A DNA stretch of 64,000 nt from positions 947,973 to 1,011,972 of the forward strand of contig JAKMXF010000011.1 in assembly GCA_024704765.1 (NCBI GenBank), written 5' to 3'. Positions 1-10,347 of this stretch are shown here, piece after piece. The notes beneath the pieces were generated by a model. That model had not been told where the DNA came from. It did not search any database and saw only the letters and a program-made list of their open reading frames with translations. How positions within the stretch are numbered: position 1 is the stretch's first letter; every line of letters starts with the position of its first letter. The position numbers were made by a program, and so were the translations under genes. This DNA is from Oopsacas minuta (lineage: Eukaryota; Porifera; Hexactinellida; Lyssacinosida; Leucopsacidae).

Positions 1-1611
1 AGAGGTTTAACACCCTTATCCTGGGCTGCTGCTAGAGATAATCTAGACGCGGTTAATAAGCTGAAAAACGCGGAATCTAACAGCTTTGTGAGTCGAGATA
101 CATACATCACAGATTCACAAGGTAGATCCTTTATACACTGGGCAGCTATCTCTCCTCACGGTACCGTATGTCTTGAATCTCTGATACAATCAGATATCTC
201 ATCACTCCAGGATACACTAGGATGGACTCCGTTACACTACACTGCTCTAACTGGTTCACAGAAATCCTGTGAAGTTATTCTAAATGTTCTACCACGAGAT
301 AAGATAGATACACCCACTAAACGTGGCTTTTCTGCTCTACATATCGCATGTTACCATGGTAACGGTGATGTACTTGATTCTCTGTTATCTAACGGGAGTG
401 ACTATCTCTCCCCTACTCCCGAGGGCTCTTCCCCTTTAGAAGCTGTAGCTAAACTAAAGCTACACTATTCTCAGTTAGTACTAGAAACACACATCAGTCA
501 GTTGAGACGTAGTGCTACTCCAAATAACAGGGAGAAGCCTGTATGTAACACTATAACTAGTATACCTAATTATTTGCAGAGATCTCTTACTCCTACTCCT
601 CCACGCTCTCCCAAGCCTCCTTTATCTCCAAAGAAGCCTAGTACTCCATTACGTCATCATCTTAAAGCTAATACGATAGACTCCAAATCCTTAACCCGAT
701 CACTTCCTGTAGAGAGTACTCCTTTACCTGAACCAACTAATGTCTTATCAGGTCTAGAGTCTAGTGTATCTTCTCAGAAGCTGTCAGGTAGGTCTCGGCC
801 TGTTAGTGCTAAGGGTCGCATCCGTCCTGTCCAGTCTAGCAAGCGTCCTTCCTCTAATACGCCCCCTAACGGTACTATACCCCCAGAATCAAGCAGTCGT
901 CGCTCTTCCACCGCTACCCCTCCATCTCCACTACAGAAAGACGTCAATGGAATGCGTCGTACTCTCTCATACGATCTTAATCTAGACATGTCAGACCAAT
1001 TCTCTGCCATGACTCTCCCTCCTCGTCCTACAGCACCTACACCCCCTGTAGATTCAGATCCTGACTCAGTAGTAATCAGTGAGGCATCTAGTTCACCCCC
1101 TCTAGCTCCACAAGATATAGAGAGTGCTACATCTATGTTAGGACTACCTGCACAGAAGAGACCGAGTATACAGTCTATTTCTGATGTTTGGAATATGAAT
1201 GATTCAGGATTCATCAGCCCCATCACTTCAATACCGAAATCCCCCTCCGCTATAAACATGCGAAAACATCGTCCGTCATTAACTTCCCCTCATACTATGC
1301 AATATGAGTCATACAACAGATCACCTCAATCTCTTGTTGTTAACACACAGAGTTCATCTCCATACACACAAGCAATGACTCTACCAAATGCTCCACACGC
1401 TAAACGCTCTATCACCAAGAATCCTTACGATAGCATAGCTAATCCAACTCAATTCCCTTCCTCCCAGCCGTTGTTAGCAGCACGTAACAGTAATATACCC
1501 CGGTATAACAGGGCCTGGAAACCAACTAAGGAATCTCTCCCCTCTCAAAGATCTGCAATTCGAATTAACCGTACAGACGTTAGGATGTCTACTTCGCACT
1601 ATAACCATTAG
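1..1611 (+). CDS. Ankyrin-repeat protein, 3' part (5' end outside window)
   Basis: The reading frame is open from the first base of the window, so this is the C-terminal part of a longer gene. The first 150 or so residues are ankyrin repeats, with recognisable cores such as GLTPLSWAA, GWTPLHYTAL and GFSALHIACYHG. The remaining 380 or so residues are low-complexity, rich in Ser, Pro and Thr, with many SPxxP and PPxP stretches and no visible domain. Ankyrin repeats bind protein partners; the disordered tail probably carries phosphorylation and SH3-binding sites. The arrangement of many ankyrins plus a basic Ser/Pro tail resembles inversin-type proteins, but no IQ motif is visible here and I do not assign a name. 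The gene ends at a TAG and eIF2B gamma follows 254 bp later on the same strand. Confidence 0.8.
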   Translation, partial: RGLTPLSWAAARDNLDAVNKLKNAESNSFVSRDTYITDSQGRSFIHWAAISPHGTVCLESLIQSDISSLQDTLGWTPLHYTALTGSQKSCEVILNVLPRDKIDTPTKRGFSALHIACYHGNGDVLDSLLSNGSDYLSPTPEGSSPLEAVAKLKLHYSQLVLETHISQLRRSATPNNREKPVCNTITSIPNYLQRSLTPTPPRSPKPPLSPKKPSTPLRHHLKANTIDSKSLTRSLPVESTPLPEPTNVLSGLESSVSSQKLSGRSRPVSAKGRIRPVQSSKRPSSNTPPNGTIPPESSSRRSSTATPPSPLQKDVNGMRRTLSYDLNLDMSDQFSAMTLPPRPTAPTPPVDSDPDSVVISEASSSPPLAPQDIESATSMLGLPAQKRPSIQSISDVWNMNDSGFISPITSIPKSPSAINMRKHRPSLTSPHTMQYESYNRSPQSLVVNTQSSSPYTQAMTLPNAPHAKRSITKNPYDSIANPTQFPSSQPLLAARNSNIPRYNRAWKPTKESLPSQRSAIRINRTDVRMSTSHYNH

Positions 1612-1865
1612 TATCCCCACCAACAAGGAATGTTACGGTATTTTTCTATATAATTATTCGCCTCCTCTCCCATGTGTTATTCAAGTAACTATCCCACCTC
1701 TGAAATATTACCTCATGTTACTTTGCATCTGTAATTGCCAGATATTATTCATTAATTACATTTGTGTTTCTGACTTGTATAACTCATAATTGACCTAAGG
1801 CCATCTCTTATAACCACTGATATATTTACTGTTTTTAAATATTGTAATATATTTTAGTTACTCTT

Positions 1866-3269
1866 ATGGAGTTCCACCCTGTGATCCTGTGTGGAGGACA
1901 GGGTACCAAACTGTACCCATTAGCAGAACAGATGCCAAAAGCTCTCCTTGCTATCGCTAATAAACCAGTAATTTGGTATGTAATAGAGTTCTTACACAAA
2001 TACGGATTTGAAGAAGCTATTATTGTATCACAACCTACTTTCTTTGACAAGATAAAATCGTCTGTAGACACATTTATATCTGTTTATAATATTCCGATCA
2101 AACTTGAGTGTTTAAGACTTCCTTGTGATAAACTTACAGAAATGGGAACAGCTGATGCATTACGGTATATACAGCCGCATATTAAGAGTGATCTATTAAT
2201 TCTACCCTGTGATATTCTAATCGATATTCCCCTGCAACAATTCGCGAATATTCATCGTTGTTATAACTCTGCCCTTACAATACTACTAACTCCACAAATA
2301 CAAAATACGCCAGCTGATCAATCAGCTGGTGCTATGAAAACCTATAAAGCAGGTCGTGACGTAATTGCTTTAGCTGAGAAGTCTGATCGTATCTTGTTGC
2401 TACAGAATGAGAGTGATATTGATGAGAAATTATCCCTGACTAGATCTATGTTACTGAAGTATCCTTGCTTGGAGCTGAGAACAGATTTGAGAGATACACA
2501 CGTTTATCTAATGAGTAAAAGTGTATTAGATGTGCTTAATGATTCTAAAGGCAAGAAAATATCTTCTATAAAAGAAGAGTTGATTCCTTTAATCTTGCAG
2601 AAACAGCTGACTGATTATAAACTTGTGTCTACTAATCCATTAGCTACTGATTCAGCATCTGCATATAATCCTCTTAATGACCTGGAGCTACTAGCTTACC
2701 AGCTGTCAGAAACTAATAGATCAGGACGATTGGATAGAATAATGGTTAATGGAGCTATTCAGGAGATATATTATACGTATGCTTGTTATCAAATGATACT
2801 TAATAGTCCTCAGATTGCTCTACGTATTTCTACTGTACAGGACTTTATAGAGGGAAATAAGTTAATGCAGAAAGAGGCTAATAGAATGAACTTATGGCCT
2901 ATTGAAAGGGACCATGGATTGGTTCATGAGTCTGTTGAAATTACAGGGGCTGTTGAGAGGGTTGTAGGAAAGGAAACATACATTGGAGAATGTTCTAGAA
3001 TAGATGAAGGTTGTTCTCTTAAGAAGTCCATTATAGGTGTACATGTTATCCTTGGAAAAAATGTTAAAGTATCTAACTCAATTATACTAGAGAGAGTTGT
3101 CATAGAAGACAATTGTCAGATAATTAACTCTATTGTATGTAGTAGTGCTAGGATAGAGCATGGAACTGTATTGAAGGATTGTATTGTAGCAAAATCAGCT
3201 GTTATCGCTAGAGAATCAGATTTTAAAGGGGAAACACTGCTTAGAGATGAGATGGTATTTCAATTTTAG
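1866..3269 (+). CDS. EIF2B3: Translation initiation factor eIF2B subunit gamma
   Basis: This is the gamma subunit of the cytosolic eIF2B complex, which recharges eIF2 with GTP and is the target of the integrated stress response. The 467-residue product matches the usual family length of about 450. It begins with a nucleotidyltransferase-like fold (CGGQGTKLYPL at residues 9-19, then the MPKALL motif). It ends with left-handed beta-helix hexapeptide repeats (residues 365-450), as in eIF2B gamma and epsilon. It lacks the C-terminal W2/HEAT domain of epsilon, which favours gamma. The start is the first ATG, eight bases after a TTTTAG that could be a splice acceptor. No introns are needed. Confidence 0.9.
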   Translation: MEFHPVILCGGQGTKLYPLAEQMPKALLAIANKPVIWYVIEFLHKYGFEEAIIVSQPTFFDKIKSSVDTFISVYNIPIKLECLRLPCDKLTEMGTADALRYIQPHIKSDLLILPCDILIDIPLQQFANIHRCYNSALTILLTPQIQNTPADQSAGAMKTYKAGRDVIALAEKSDRILLLQNESDIDEKLSLTRSMLLKYPCLELRTDLRDTHVYLMSKSVLDVLNDSKGKKISSIKEELIPLILQKQLTDYKLVSTNPLATDSASAYNPLNDLELLAYQLSETNRSGRLDRIMVNGAIQEIYYTYACYQMILNSPQIALRISTVQDFIEGNKLMQKEANRMNLWPIERDHGLVHESVEITGAVERVVGKETYIGECSRIDEGCSLKKSIIGVHVILGKNVKVSNSIILERVVIEDNCQIINSIVCSSARIEHGTVLKDCIVAKSAVIARESDFKGETLLRDEMVFQF

Positions 3270-3431
3270 AGTTATCTGGCGTCATGAGGTAGGTTTGAAG
3301 TTCATATTTGTATTTACATTGAAATTACTTAGTTTATCAATTTGAATGCAGTTATATATTTGTTTATTATTTATATATTTGTCTTATATATTTGACATTT
3401 AATTGCTTGTTTTGATCGTTAGCATTGCCTC

Positions 3432-3935
3432 ATGGCTAGTAAACATCGGAATAGTCCATCGCTTGAAATGCAGCTGAAAAACGGACAAGTTAAAATGTTT
3501 AAGAAAGGTATTCTCCATTCCTCTTGGAAAAATAGACATCTTAAACTAAATAGGAATTATTTGCTAGTATTCGAGACACAACACACTTACCAACCTCTGG
3601 AGAGTATCATCAGAGACGAAATAAGATCAGTGAGGAAGCTAGCTGATGTAGATAACGGATTTGAAATTAAAGTTAAAGAATTCGAGTGTTACACCTTTCA
3701 ATGTATAAATCCAGATGATCTGGAGGAATGGGTAGCAGCTCTTGAGAACAGAGTTCCTATATCATCTGCTAGGTTAGACTCACAAGCTCAAGTTGCTCAA
3801 GCTGTCAGGCAAGCTGGTAAGTCAGATTTTCCCGCCCAATTTGAAGCACAACCAGCTGTGTTATACCCAGGGCTACCAGCTAGTGAAAAGCCAAATGATC
3901 AGACACAACCTCCTCCCTACAATACAATGTACTAG
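3432..3935 (+). CDS. Small PH-domain protein with C-terminal PPxY motif
   Basis: A 167-residue protein with one pleckstrin homology domain at about residues 14-110. It starts with the basic strand KMFKKGILHSSWKNRHLKL and ends with the C-terminal helix containing the invariant Trp (LEEWVAALEN). PH domains bind phosphoinositides or small GTPases at membranes. The tail ends in QPPPYNTMY, whose PPPY is a canonical WW-domain ligand, suggesting recruitment of a NEDD4-like ligase or WW adaptor. Size and layout recall evectin (PLEKHB) proteins, but the C-terminal transmembrane anchor of evectins is absent, so orthology is not claimed. TAG lies nine bases upstream of the ATG. Confidence 0.75.
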   Translation: MASKHRNSPSLEMQLKNGQVKMFKKGILHSSWKNRHLKLNRNYLLVFETQHTYQPLESIIRDEIRSVRKLADVDNGFEIKVKEFECYTFQCINPDDLEEWVAALENRVPISSARLDSQAQVAQAVRQAGKSDFPAQFEAQPAVLYPGLPASEKPNDQTQPPPYNTMY

Positions 3936-4139
3936 TATTAGAGATATAATCAATTGTTGTTTTGAATTGTTTGCTTCTGTAACTTTATGAGAAATATATT
4001 TTAATCAGATCTATGACATTGTCTACGTGCCTGCTCTATCATCCATGGTTTATCTCTGTAACAAACACCCAAATACATTTGTTAGTTCAACTTTATACCA
4101 ATACAGCATATACATGCACAATATACAAACTTAAAATAT

Positions 4140-4897
4140 TCACTTATTGTTTGATACTCCAGTAAGCATAGTCTTTCGATTATAATCTTTATACTTGTTT
4201 CTGCATACACTACACGTCAGTATATTTATCCACACTTCCCTGGCCTCTCTAACCCATACGATAGATAATGCTACTATTCCCCAACAGCAGAAGGTAGCCT
4301 CATTTAGTAAGGTCAGGAATGGAGCGTAGTAAGCTTCATAGGACGGGAAACAGCAATTAGGATTCTCATAGAAAGCTGTTATACACCAGTTATATGCAGC
4401 CTGGTATGCTTCAGTTATCTTGTAGTTAATAGAGCTGTATGTGAATTGTACTAGTATTATGAATATTAGTACTGATAGAGCTATAGAGTATATTGTCATT
4501 TGTTTGAGGAGAGATTGATACACATTTGTAGTAGATGTACTGTTAGCCATCTTCTTCTGTCTCTTGTATAGTGTCAGGCCGAGTAATATAAGCCCTGTCC
4601 CAGTGGTGAGTGAGTATACAACTCCAGGTATGTAGAATGTGAAAGCTAGACCATATTCATTCGGGAAACAGAGTATAGGGAAGGATAAGTGCGTATATCT
4701 TCTGGTAGCGGCTAATACTATTGCTATTATTAGCGCAGGTAGACCCCAGCATATTATAGACTGTAATATGTGTATCTTGACACTGTTAGCGAAGAACTTT
4801 ACTGATTTCATTGGGTATAGCAATACGAATATTATATTGAAGATATCACACATGTACCAACCCAGAAATGACAATATAAAGTAATGGTAGATTGGAC
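4140..4897 (-). CDS. Frizzled-like seven-transmembrane receptor, last exon (5' part not found)
   Basis: This exon encodes about five transmembrane helices. One carries a CWGLPA motif typical of Frizzled TM4, followed by a loop with a Cys-Phe-Pro and a long helix ending in a KRQKK basic loop. The final helix has WVREAREVWINI, resembling the TM7/helix 8 boundary of Frizzled-type receptors. TM1, TM2 and any Cys-rich Wnt-binding domain are missing. A good acceptor (pyrimidine-rich, then CTAG) lies on the minus strand just before base 4897, and the frame stays open to it, so an upstream exon is expected. I could not find a phase-compatible one in the 200 bp before the divergent small gene at 5112. 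It may be a fragment, or its 5' exons may lie beyond that gene. Confidence 0.55.
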
Positions 4898-5111
4898 CTA
4901 GAAAATTGAATGTGTTAAATTCCGGTGAATATTGGATTTTATGTTATCACTAACCTTGTATTTGACATTGTATAGTAGGATTATCTTGAGAAGTTAGGAG
5001 ATTATCATTCGAACAGAAAAATTTTCTGCGATCTACAGAGCCTATAAATATCATCAAATCTATAGGAATTCAATAATTTTATTATTTATTTTAAAAATTA
5101 GCAATCCGGTA

Positions 5112-5381
5112 ATGGCAGCAGCCATGCACTTAGAAGGTTTACGTCGCCAGTACGCGGTAGATCGGCAAAGATGGAAATTTCTTAACGAAGAAACGAAATT
5201 CTCCAAATACGATGCTACTAAAATCGCTGAGCCACCGAAAGCTCCTCGCCGTGTCAAGACCTTCTCAGCTAACCTAAACCGGAATGTACAGGAAGTCTGG
5301 TGGCCGTTCCGTACAGAAAGACCTTACACCGGTTGTTTGAAGAAACGCCTCTCAGAAGTTGACTATTTTACTCAATGGTAA
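5112..5381 (+). CDS. Small basic protein of unknown function
   Basis: An 89-residue protein rich in Arg, Lys and aromatic residues, with no membrane segment. The N-terminus (MAAAMHLEGLRRQYAVDRQR) is amphipathic and basic. The C-terminus contains WWPFRTERPYTG and ends in DYFTQW. Codon use matches its neighbours, and the ATG follows ATTAG by ten bases like most real genes here, which supports a real gene over a chance frame. The size and composition would suit a mitochondrial accessory subunit, such as one of complex I or the mitoribosome, but I do not recognise the family. It sits 137 bp upstream of the MFSD13A-like gene on the same strand. Confidence 0.55.
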   Translation: MAAAMHLEGLRRQYAVDRQRWKFLNEETKFSKYDATKIAEPPKAPRRVKTFSANLNRNVQEVWWPFRTERPYTGCLKKRLSEVDYFTQW

Positions 5382-5518
5382 CTATTCTGTATTGACAATT
5401 CGTTGTCTATCTATTTTCCTTGTATTCTATAACACCTCTATGATCTCCTTATTCTATAAATAGCCACAAATATCCTTATATTTCACGTTATTATTTCTTA
5501 ATTAGATTTTATATAATT

Positions 5519-6946
5519 ATGAATGCTAAAACGAGAAGAAATGTTATCTTATTCAATCTCTCCACATTTGGTGTTGGTATCTGTAATGCTGTATTCAACA
5601 TATACTACGTTAAATTCTATATGGACCAGTACAAGGTTAATGCTACATACTTCTATTGGGCTCAGATTATATTCATGATATGGAATGCCCTAAATGATCC
5701 TCTACTTGCTTACCTACAAGATGTATCTAAAATTAAACTATTCCGCAGTAGAAAACTGTCTTTGTACCATGGATCATTTTGGTTGGTGGTCACGTTCTTG
5801 TTGCCATGGTACGAATGGTATGTGTTTTTACCCTTTAGTGATGAGTTGAATATTGGCATTCATTTGTGTTTCACTCTCTGCGCTTATGACACTATGTTCA
5901 CGTATATAGGATTAGCTCAATCTGCGGCATTCGCGGAATTATCACAAGTACAAGAAGTGAGTTTATTTCTTTTTTTATAACTATGGATATTACATGTTTA
6001 TTCTCTGAAGGTACGTAGAACAACAACTCTATCTCATGAGCTAACATCTCTTATTACTGCTACTTTTCTAATCGGTGTACAATACACTACAAGTCATGGG
6101 CAATCTATTCGCGGTATGCAATACACAGCTATAGCTATAGCTATAATAGGATTTATTTGTCAGCGTTATGCTAGTAATTATCTGGAACTAGATAGTGATA
6201 TGAGTCTTGAAGGAGAGAGACAGCTAGAGAGTGAGGATTGGAAAATTATTAGTATTCAAGTACTAAAGAATAAGAATTTTCTAGCATTCGTTTTCATGAA
6301 TTTTGGGCAGATTTTCCATAAGACTTTTAGCTCTAGTTTTTTCAATATATTCTCTCGTGACGTCATACCAGAAACAGCTCTTAAAAGCCACTTCATCTTG
6401 TTCTCTTCAGGAATAATGTTCTTTCTACCTCAACTAATCGTGCTGGGAGTATTCGCACCTGCTCTACCCAAAGTTGGGGCTTTCCGTATTGTTATGACGT
6501 CTCATATAATTACTATGTTTTCCCCTATTATAATATATATCCTAGGTATGCAGCATCCTTATCTTATCATCCTATACATGACTATAGATTCAGGCCTCGC
6601 TTCTGCTACGTTTTCACTATTCAATATGTTGGTAGCTGACGTCATAGACTCTGATACTGCTATGTATAACAGGAAAAAGCCAATTTCTTCCATTATATTC
6701 GGTTTGAATGCTCTGTTCACGAAACCTGCTCATTCTCTATGTCCCATGCTTGTGGTGAATATTTTAACAAGATATGGTTACCAGGAAACGGACGAAACTA
6801 AATCTTTATCTGTACAAAACGCGGAATTTCACATGCTTTGTTTGTTACCAGTTTGTATTGGGCTCTATCAGATATTGATTTGGAGTAATTATTCTCTTCG
6901 CTCTACTCACGAGAAAACTGAAGCTGACAAGACAACCATTATTTAG
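5519..6946 (+). CDS. MFSD13A/TMEM180-like major facilitator transporter
   Basis: Two exons, 5519-5956 and 6011-6946, are joined across a 54-bp GT..AG intron in phase 0 to give 457 residues with about 11-12 transmembrane helices. The first helices, including FNLSTFGVGICNAVFN and a conserved WNALNDPLLAYLQD segment, match the GPH/MFS_2-type signature in which an Asn-Asp-Pro motif lies after TM2. The family includes TMEM180 (MFSD13A), whose usual length is a little over 500 residues and whose substrate is not established. The last helices include a conserved Asp-rich segment (VADVIDSDTAMYNRKKP). It probably acts in the plasma membrane or an endomembrane. The intron call rests on continued frame and domain continuity. 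Confidence 0.75.
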
Positions 6947-7131
6947 CTTATCCATGGTCCAGTCTTAATATCGCAATTTTCGTATTAGTAATGCTTTTGA
7001 TTATAAATACTTACCTTCCATAATCACACACACGATCAGGTATAAGGATATAATGTGAGGGAACTTCCATCTGAATATAAATTGGTAAATTGTACAGACA
7101 TTTTGAGCTAAATTTAATAATAATTAACAAC

Positions 7132-8895
7132 TTACAAACTCTTACGAAATAACCATGTAGATGCCCCTATACTAGCTGCTATTAGAGTTATAAATGAGAG
7201 TATAGGAACTATTATTATGAGTATGTTGTAGTACGTCTGTCCTCCTGGGAACCACACGAGACACTCCGGTACACACTGAGTACCATTACTCACGAATGTA
7301 GACACACAAGTGAAATTTGTTGTGTTGAAACCACCTAGTAACAGTGATAGAGAAAGAATCCATCTAAATAATCTTTAAGTTAGGATTAGTATTTGTAAGC
7401 AGATTTCAATTGTATTTTAAACAATAATGATGCCATTTATTCTAGCACTCTTTCAATAGTCCTTTCTTAGATAAATTGGCTTGCTTTCTTATTGCATTAT
7501 ATTATCGTGTTTATTGAATGAAGGCATTTCGATAACAGTCAACTCTCGTAATATCGAACTCAGATATCCGCTTATATGGAAGTCTGAAATAGTACACATA
7601 TGGTCCAAAAGTAATATAATTTTCATCAGTTTTATGGAAGTTATTGTCACTGTCCATTGAGCTTCGATATAACTGTGGTTAACTGTACATACGTTTAATC
7701 ATAAACTTACCTGTTGCTACTCTCCGTAATTCATCTATTGCAGTTTGTATTGTAATATTTCTTGTACAGCTCTCTGGCCTCAATATATTTGATACTGTTT
7801 CTTCACTCTAAAATACAATTATTAGCTTAAAAAGTTGAAATGTTTGCACTCGCTCGAATGAAGAAAGAAGAAGCTACAGGTGTTAAAAGCGCACGAGTAG
7901 GGGACACAATCGTAATGACACTCTTAACGAAAGAAATTGCTGCTCTTGAGCAAGCACTACCCAAGACTTGCAAACTTAATTTTGTTAACAGAGACGACCT
8001 AAGACATTTCCATATCAACGTGGTACCCAAGGATGGAATGTGGAATAAAGGGAAATTCGTATTTGAAGTTGAGATACCTGTGGATTACAACATGAGTCCT
8101 CCGAAAGTGAAATGTCATACTAAAATATGGCATCCTAACATAACGGAGCAAGGAGATGTGTGTTTGAGTTTGCTCAGACAAGCTAGCTTAGACGGAACTG
8201 GATGGTCACCGGTTAGAACTCTCACGGACGTTGTTATCGGTATTGACGCACTTTTCGCAGATCTCTGCAATTTTGAGGATCCATTAAACGAAGATGCAGC
8301 TAAACAGTTCAATAACGATAAAGCAGGTTTTCAGCGTAAAGTGAACCAGTACATACAAAGATACGCTAGCTATTAAGAGCTGTACTGTCTGTGTTTTGTT
8401 TGTATTAACTTATTGATTGACTTGCTAACTTTTGTTTTATATTGCATTTAAGTCACTGATTCATGCTTTGTTTGTGTTAGGCTAATTATCAGTAATAATA
8501 GTCTGCAATAATTATTGTTTGAGTTATTCATACAAATAAGGTAAGGTACTTACCAGTGGGTCGAGTCTGTCTAGGAAATAGTCAGCAAATGCCCAAATAA
8601 GCCATACAGAAGGTACTATGAAGACTAACCATAGAGATATAATCATTAGTGAGGATACTAGACTAGCTATTATGTTCTTCTGCTTCTTAGGGACTGTATT
8701 TTCATATCTTTGGTATACTGACTTTACTCTTTGTCGATCGAGCGGTTCATCAGATCTGTTTATTGATTCTACTTCTATAGTTGATCCATTTGTTGTAGCC
8801 CAGTTATCATATTGATAAGATACTTTATTATTGGTAACTTCTTGACTATCTCCATGTTCTTTCTCTGGATCTGTATTTGGATTAATTTCTGTCAT
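7132..8895 (-). CDS. Two-pass membrane protein with Cys-containing extracellular loop (three exons)
   Basis: Three minus-strand exons fit exactly in phase: 8895-8554 (phase 0, donor GTAAGT), 7807-7711 (ends phase 1, donor GTAAGT) and 7334-7132 (acceptor TTACTAG). Together they encode 213 residues. The N-terminal 75 or so residues are acidic and probably cytosolic. TM1 follows (about residues 81-107, SLVSSLMIISLWLVFIVPSV). Next comes a roughly 75-residue lumenal or extracellular region with four cysteines and N-glycosylation sites, then TM2 (YNILIIIVPILSFITLIAAS) and a short basic tail. I do not recognise the family. The first intron contains the whole UBE2F gene on the opposite strand, and the second contains a pogo-like MITE. 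TAG is two bases upstream of the ATG. Confidence 0.65.
7536..7686. mobile_element. Pogo/Tc1-like non-autonomous element (MITE)
   Basis: The element is 151 bp with imperfect terminal inverted repeats. The left end reads CAGTCAACTCTCGTAATATC. The right end, reverse-complemented, reads CAGTTAACCACAGTTATATC, and both continue into GAA. CAGT ends with a TCGAA-containing inner part are typical of pogo/Tigger-type elements, which insert at TA. TA follows the right end, but the left flank reads AA, so the duplication is imperfect. It has no coding capacity. It lies in the second intron of the minus-strand membrane gene. Confidence 0.5.
7840..8376 (+). CDS. UBE2F: NEDD8-conjugating enzyme UBE2F
   Basis: An E2 enzyme that carries NEDD8 from the E1 (NAE1-UBA3) to cullins, in animals mainly CUL5. 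The 178-residue product has the E2 HPN motif at 98-100 and the catalytic cysteine at C108 in GDVCLSLL, followed by the GWSPVRTL segment. The N-terminal extension before the fold, starting MFALARMKKE, resembles the NEDD8-E2 docking peptide that binds UBA3. UBE2F is preferred over UBE2M by the SLLRQ..DGTGWSP region. The length is as expected (human 185). The gene is intronless and lies entirely inside an intron of a minus-strand gene. COPS5, the deneddylase that opposes it, lies 3.5 kb downstream, probably by coincidence. Confidence 0.93.
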   Translation: MFALARMKKEEATGVKSARVGDTIVMTLLTKEIAALEQALPKTCKLNFVNRDDLRHFHINVVPKDGMWNKGKFVFEVEIPVDYNMSPPKVKCHTKIWHPNITEQGDVCLSLLRQASLDGTGWSPVRTLTDVVIGIDALFADLCNFEDPLNEDAAKQFNNDKAGFQRKVNQYIQRYASY

Positions 8896-9234
8896 TTCTA
8901 TCCAATATCTCCACAAACCTATTTATTACCAAATCATATAGTCTCTCAATGGCATTTAATTATCGTATTATATTTCTGTGTAAGTACAGATAAGCTATAG
9001 CATCGTATAACTGGCCTATAGAAGCAATGTGAGCAGCTATTTCCTGTATTAATAATCCTTTCGTTCGACAGCACTCCTAACTTGTGGTCAATGACCCCCC
9101 TTAGTGATCCACATGCGATAGCAGGGCATCCACAGGATATAAAATTTGGGAGCTACTGGTTAAAAGGGGTTTGGAAACGATACGATATAATACTATCGAT
9201 TTATTCATAAGCTATTTATCTATCTATCTATCTG
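8896..9234. other. Intergenic region between divergent genes
   Basis: About 340 bp separates the start codons of the minus-strand membrane gene and the plus-strand type I membrane gene, so it probably holds both promoters. A short tetranucleotide run of TATC, about four units, ends just before the downstream start codon. No coding frame or RNA gene is visible. Confidence 0.5.
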
Positions 9235-10347
9235 ATGTATACACACGTCTGGAGCTTACTCACACTATTCAGCTACATGCTATACACCATGGATCCTGTA
9301 ACCAGCTCTCTTGTACAAATCCCCACTCATAGCTGCTTTCAGGAAGACCTTACATTTGTGTGTAGTACCAATAAGCCTGACAATACCGAGTACTTAGTTA
9401 ATCTGGTAATATCAGTTCTTCACTATCCTCCTATAGATACATCTCGTATAATACATTCAAACGCGTACACTGACTCATCAGCTGTTTATCAGAACTTAAC
9501 AATACAATCCGTATCACTATCAGAGGCTCCAGCTAGTGTAGTATGTATATCTATTGAATGGTCTAACATGACTAATACAGTTATATCAACAAGTATAGAA
9601 TCTAATGCTTCTATACTGGTAGCTCCTTATCCTGCTGATGTCACTATTCTATCCCTTAAAGTTGTGACTGAGAGTGGATTCAAACTTGCTATACAGCATA
9701 ATGGTGTAGTTCATAGAGAGGATTTACTCTCTTACGTCATTGGTATATCTGATCCCATGTCTAAGTTAAATTATTCAGTTTCTTATAACGATCTTCCTGA
9801 TGAGATATTCTCTGTTAATAACCTGTTTGACACTTGTTATAATATAGAGATTAACACTACTAATTGTATAGGTGCTACCATATACTATTCCACCAGTTTA
9901 TATCTCCCTAAATTGAGGAATGAAACTTTGACTCGTTTGTCACTAACTGAGTTTTGCTGGTACAATGAAGATGCTAGTACTATTTGCCCTGGACCTTATG
10001 ACGTAGATTTTACACAGCAAAATATGTTCACTTTCTCTCTAATAAGGAATAACAATATTGTAGCAAACATTACAGGATTCAGTACAATGTTACCGACAGA
10101 ATTCTGCTTCTTTGTACCAGAAGAATATCTCGTATTTAATCCTATATATCTCAGAATACATATAGAAGGAGTACGGTTAACTATTGATGATATAGCTATA
10201 CCTGTTGATGACGTAATACCTACATTAGCTGCTAACACAATTGTTATTATCTCAGCTAGTGTAGCTTCTGCAATTGTTATCATTTTGCTGGTGTTACTCC
10301 TGGTTGTTGTTGTGTGTGTTTTCTCTGTGATAAAGACAAGAAGATAG
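9235..10347 (+). CDS. Type I membrane protein of unknown family
   Basis: The 370-residue product begins with a likely signal peptide (hydrophobic residues 5-18) and ends with a strong transmembrane helix at about 334-363, made of Ile, Val and Leu. A very short basic tail (VIKTRR) follows. The roughly 310-residue ectodomain has many N-glycosylation sequons and scattered cysteines. Its beta-rich composition could suit immunoglobulin-like or similar domains; HSCFQEDLTFVCS near the N-terminus looks like an Ig B strand, but the fold is uncertain. The lack of a cytoplasmic domain suggests adhesion, or a co-receptor needing a partner. No intron is required. Confidence 0.6.
   Translation: MYTHVWSLLTLFSYMLYTMDPVTSSLVQIPTHSCFQEDLTFVCSTNKPDNTEYLVNLVISVLHYPPIDTSRIIHSNAYTDSSAVYQNLTIQSVSLSEAPASVVCISIEWSNMTNTVISTSIESNASILVAPYPADVTILSLKVVTESGFKLAIQHNGVVHREDLLSYVIGISDPMSKLNYSVSYNDLPDEIFSVNNLFDTCYNIEINTTNCIGATIYYSTSLYLPKLRNETLTRLSLTEFCWYNEDASTICPGPYDVDFTQQNMFTFSLIRNNNIVANITGFSTMLPTEFCFFVPEEYLVFNPIYLRIHIEGVRLTIDDIAIPVDDVIPTLAANTIVIISASVASAIVIILLVLLLVVVVCVFSVIKTRR

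Noticed and set aside
774..1259. 161-codon minus-strand frame opposite the ankyrin gene tail
   Set aside because: It mirrors low-complexity Ser/Pro codons of the plus-strand gene and has no domain or upstream acceptor.
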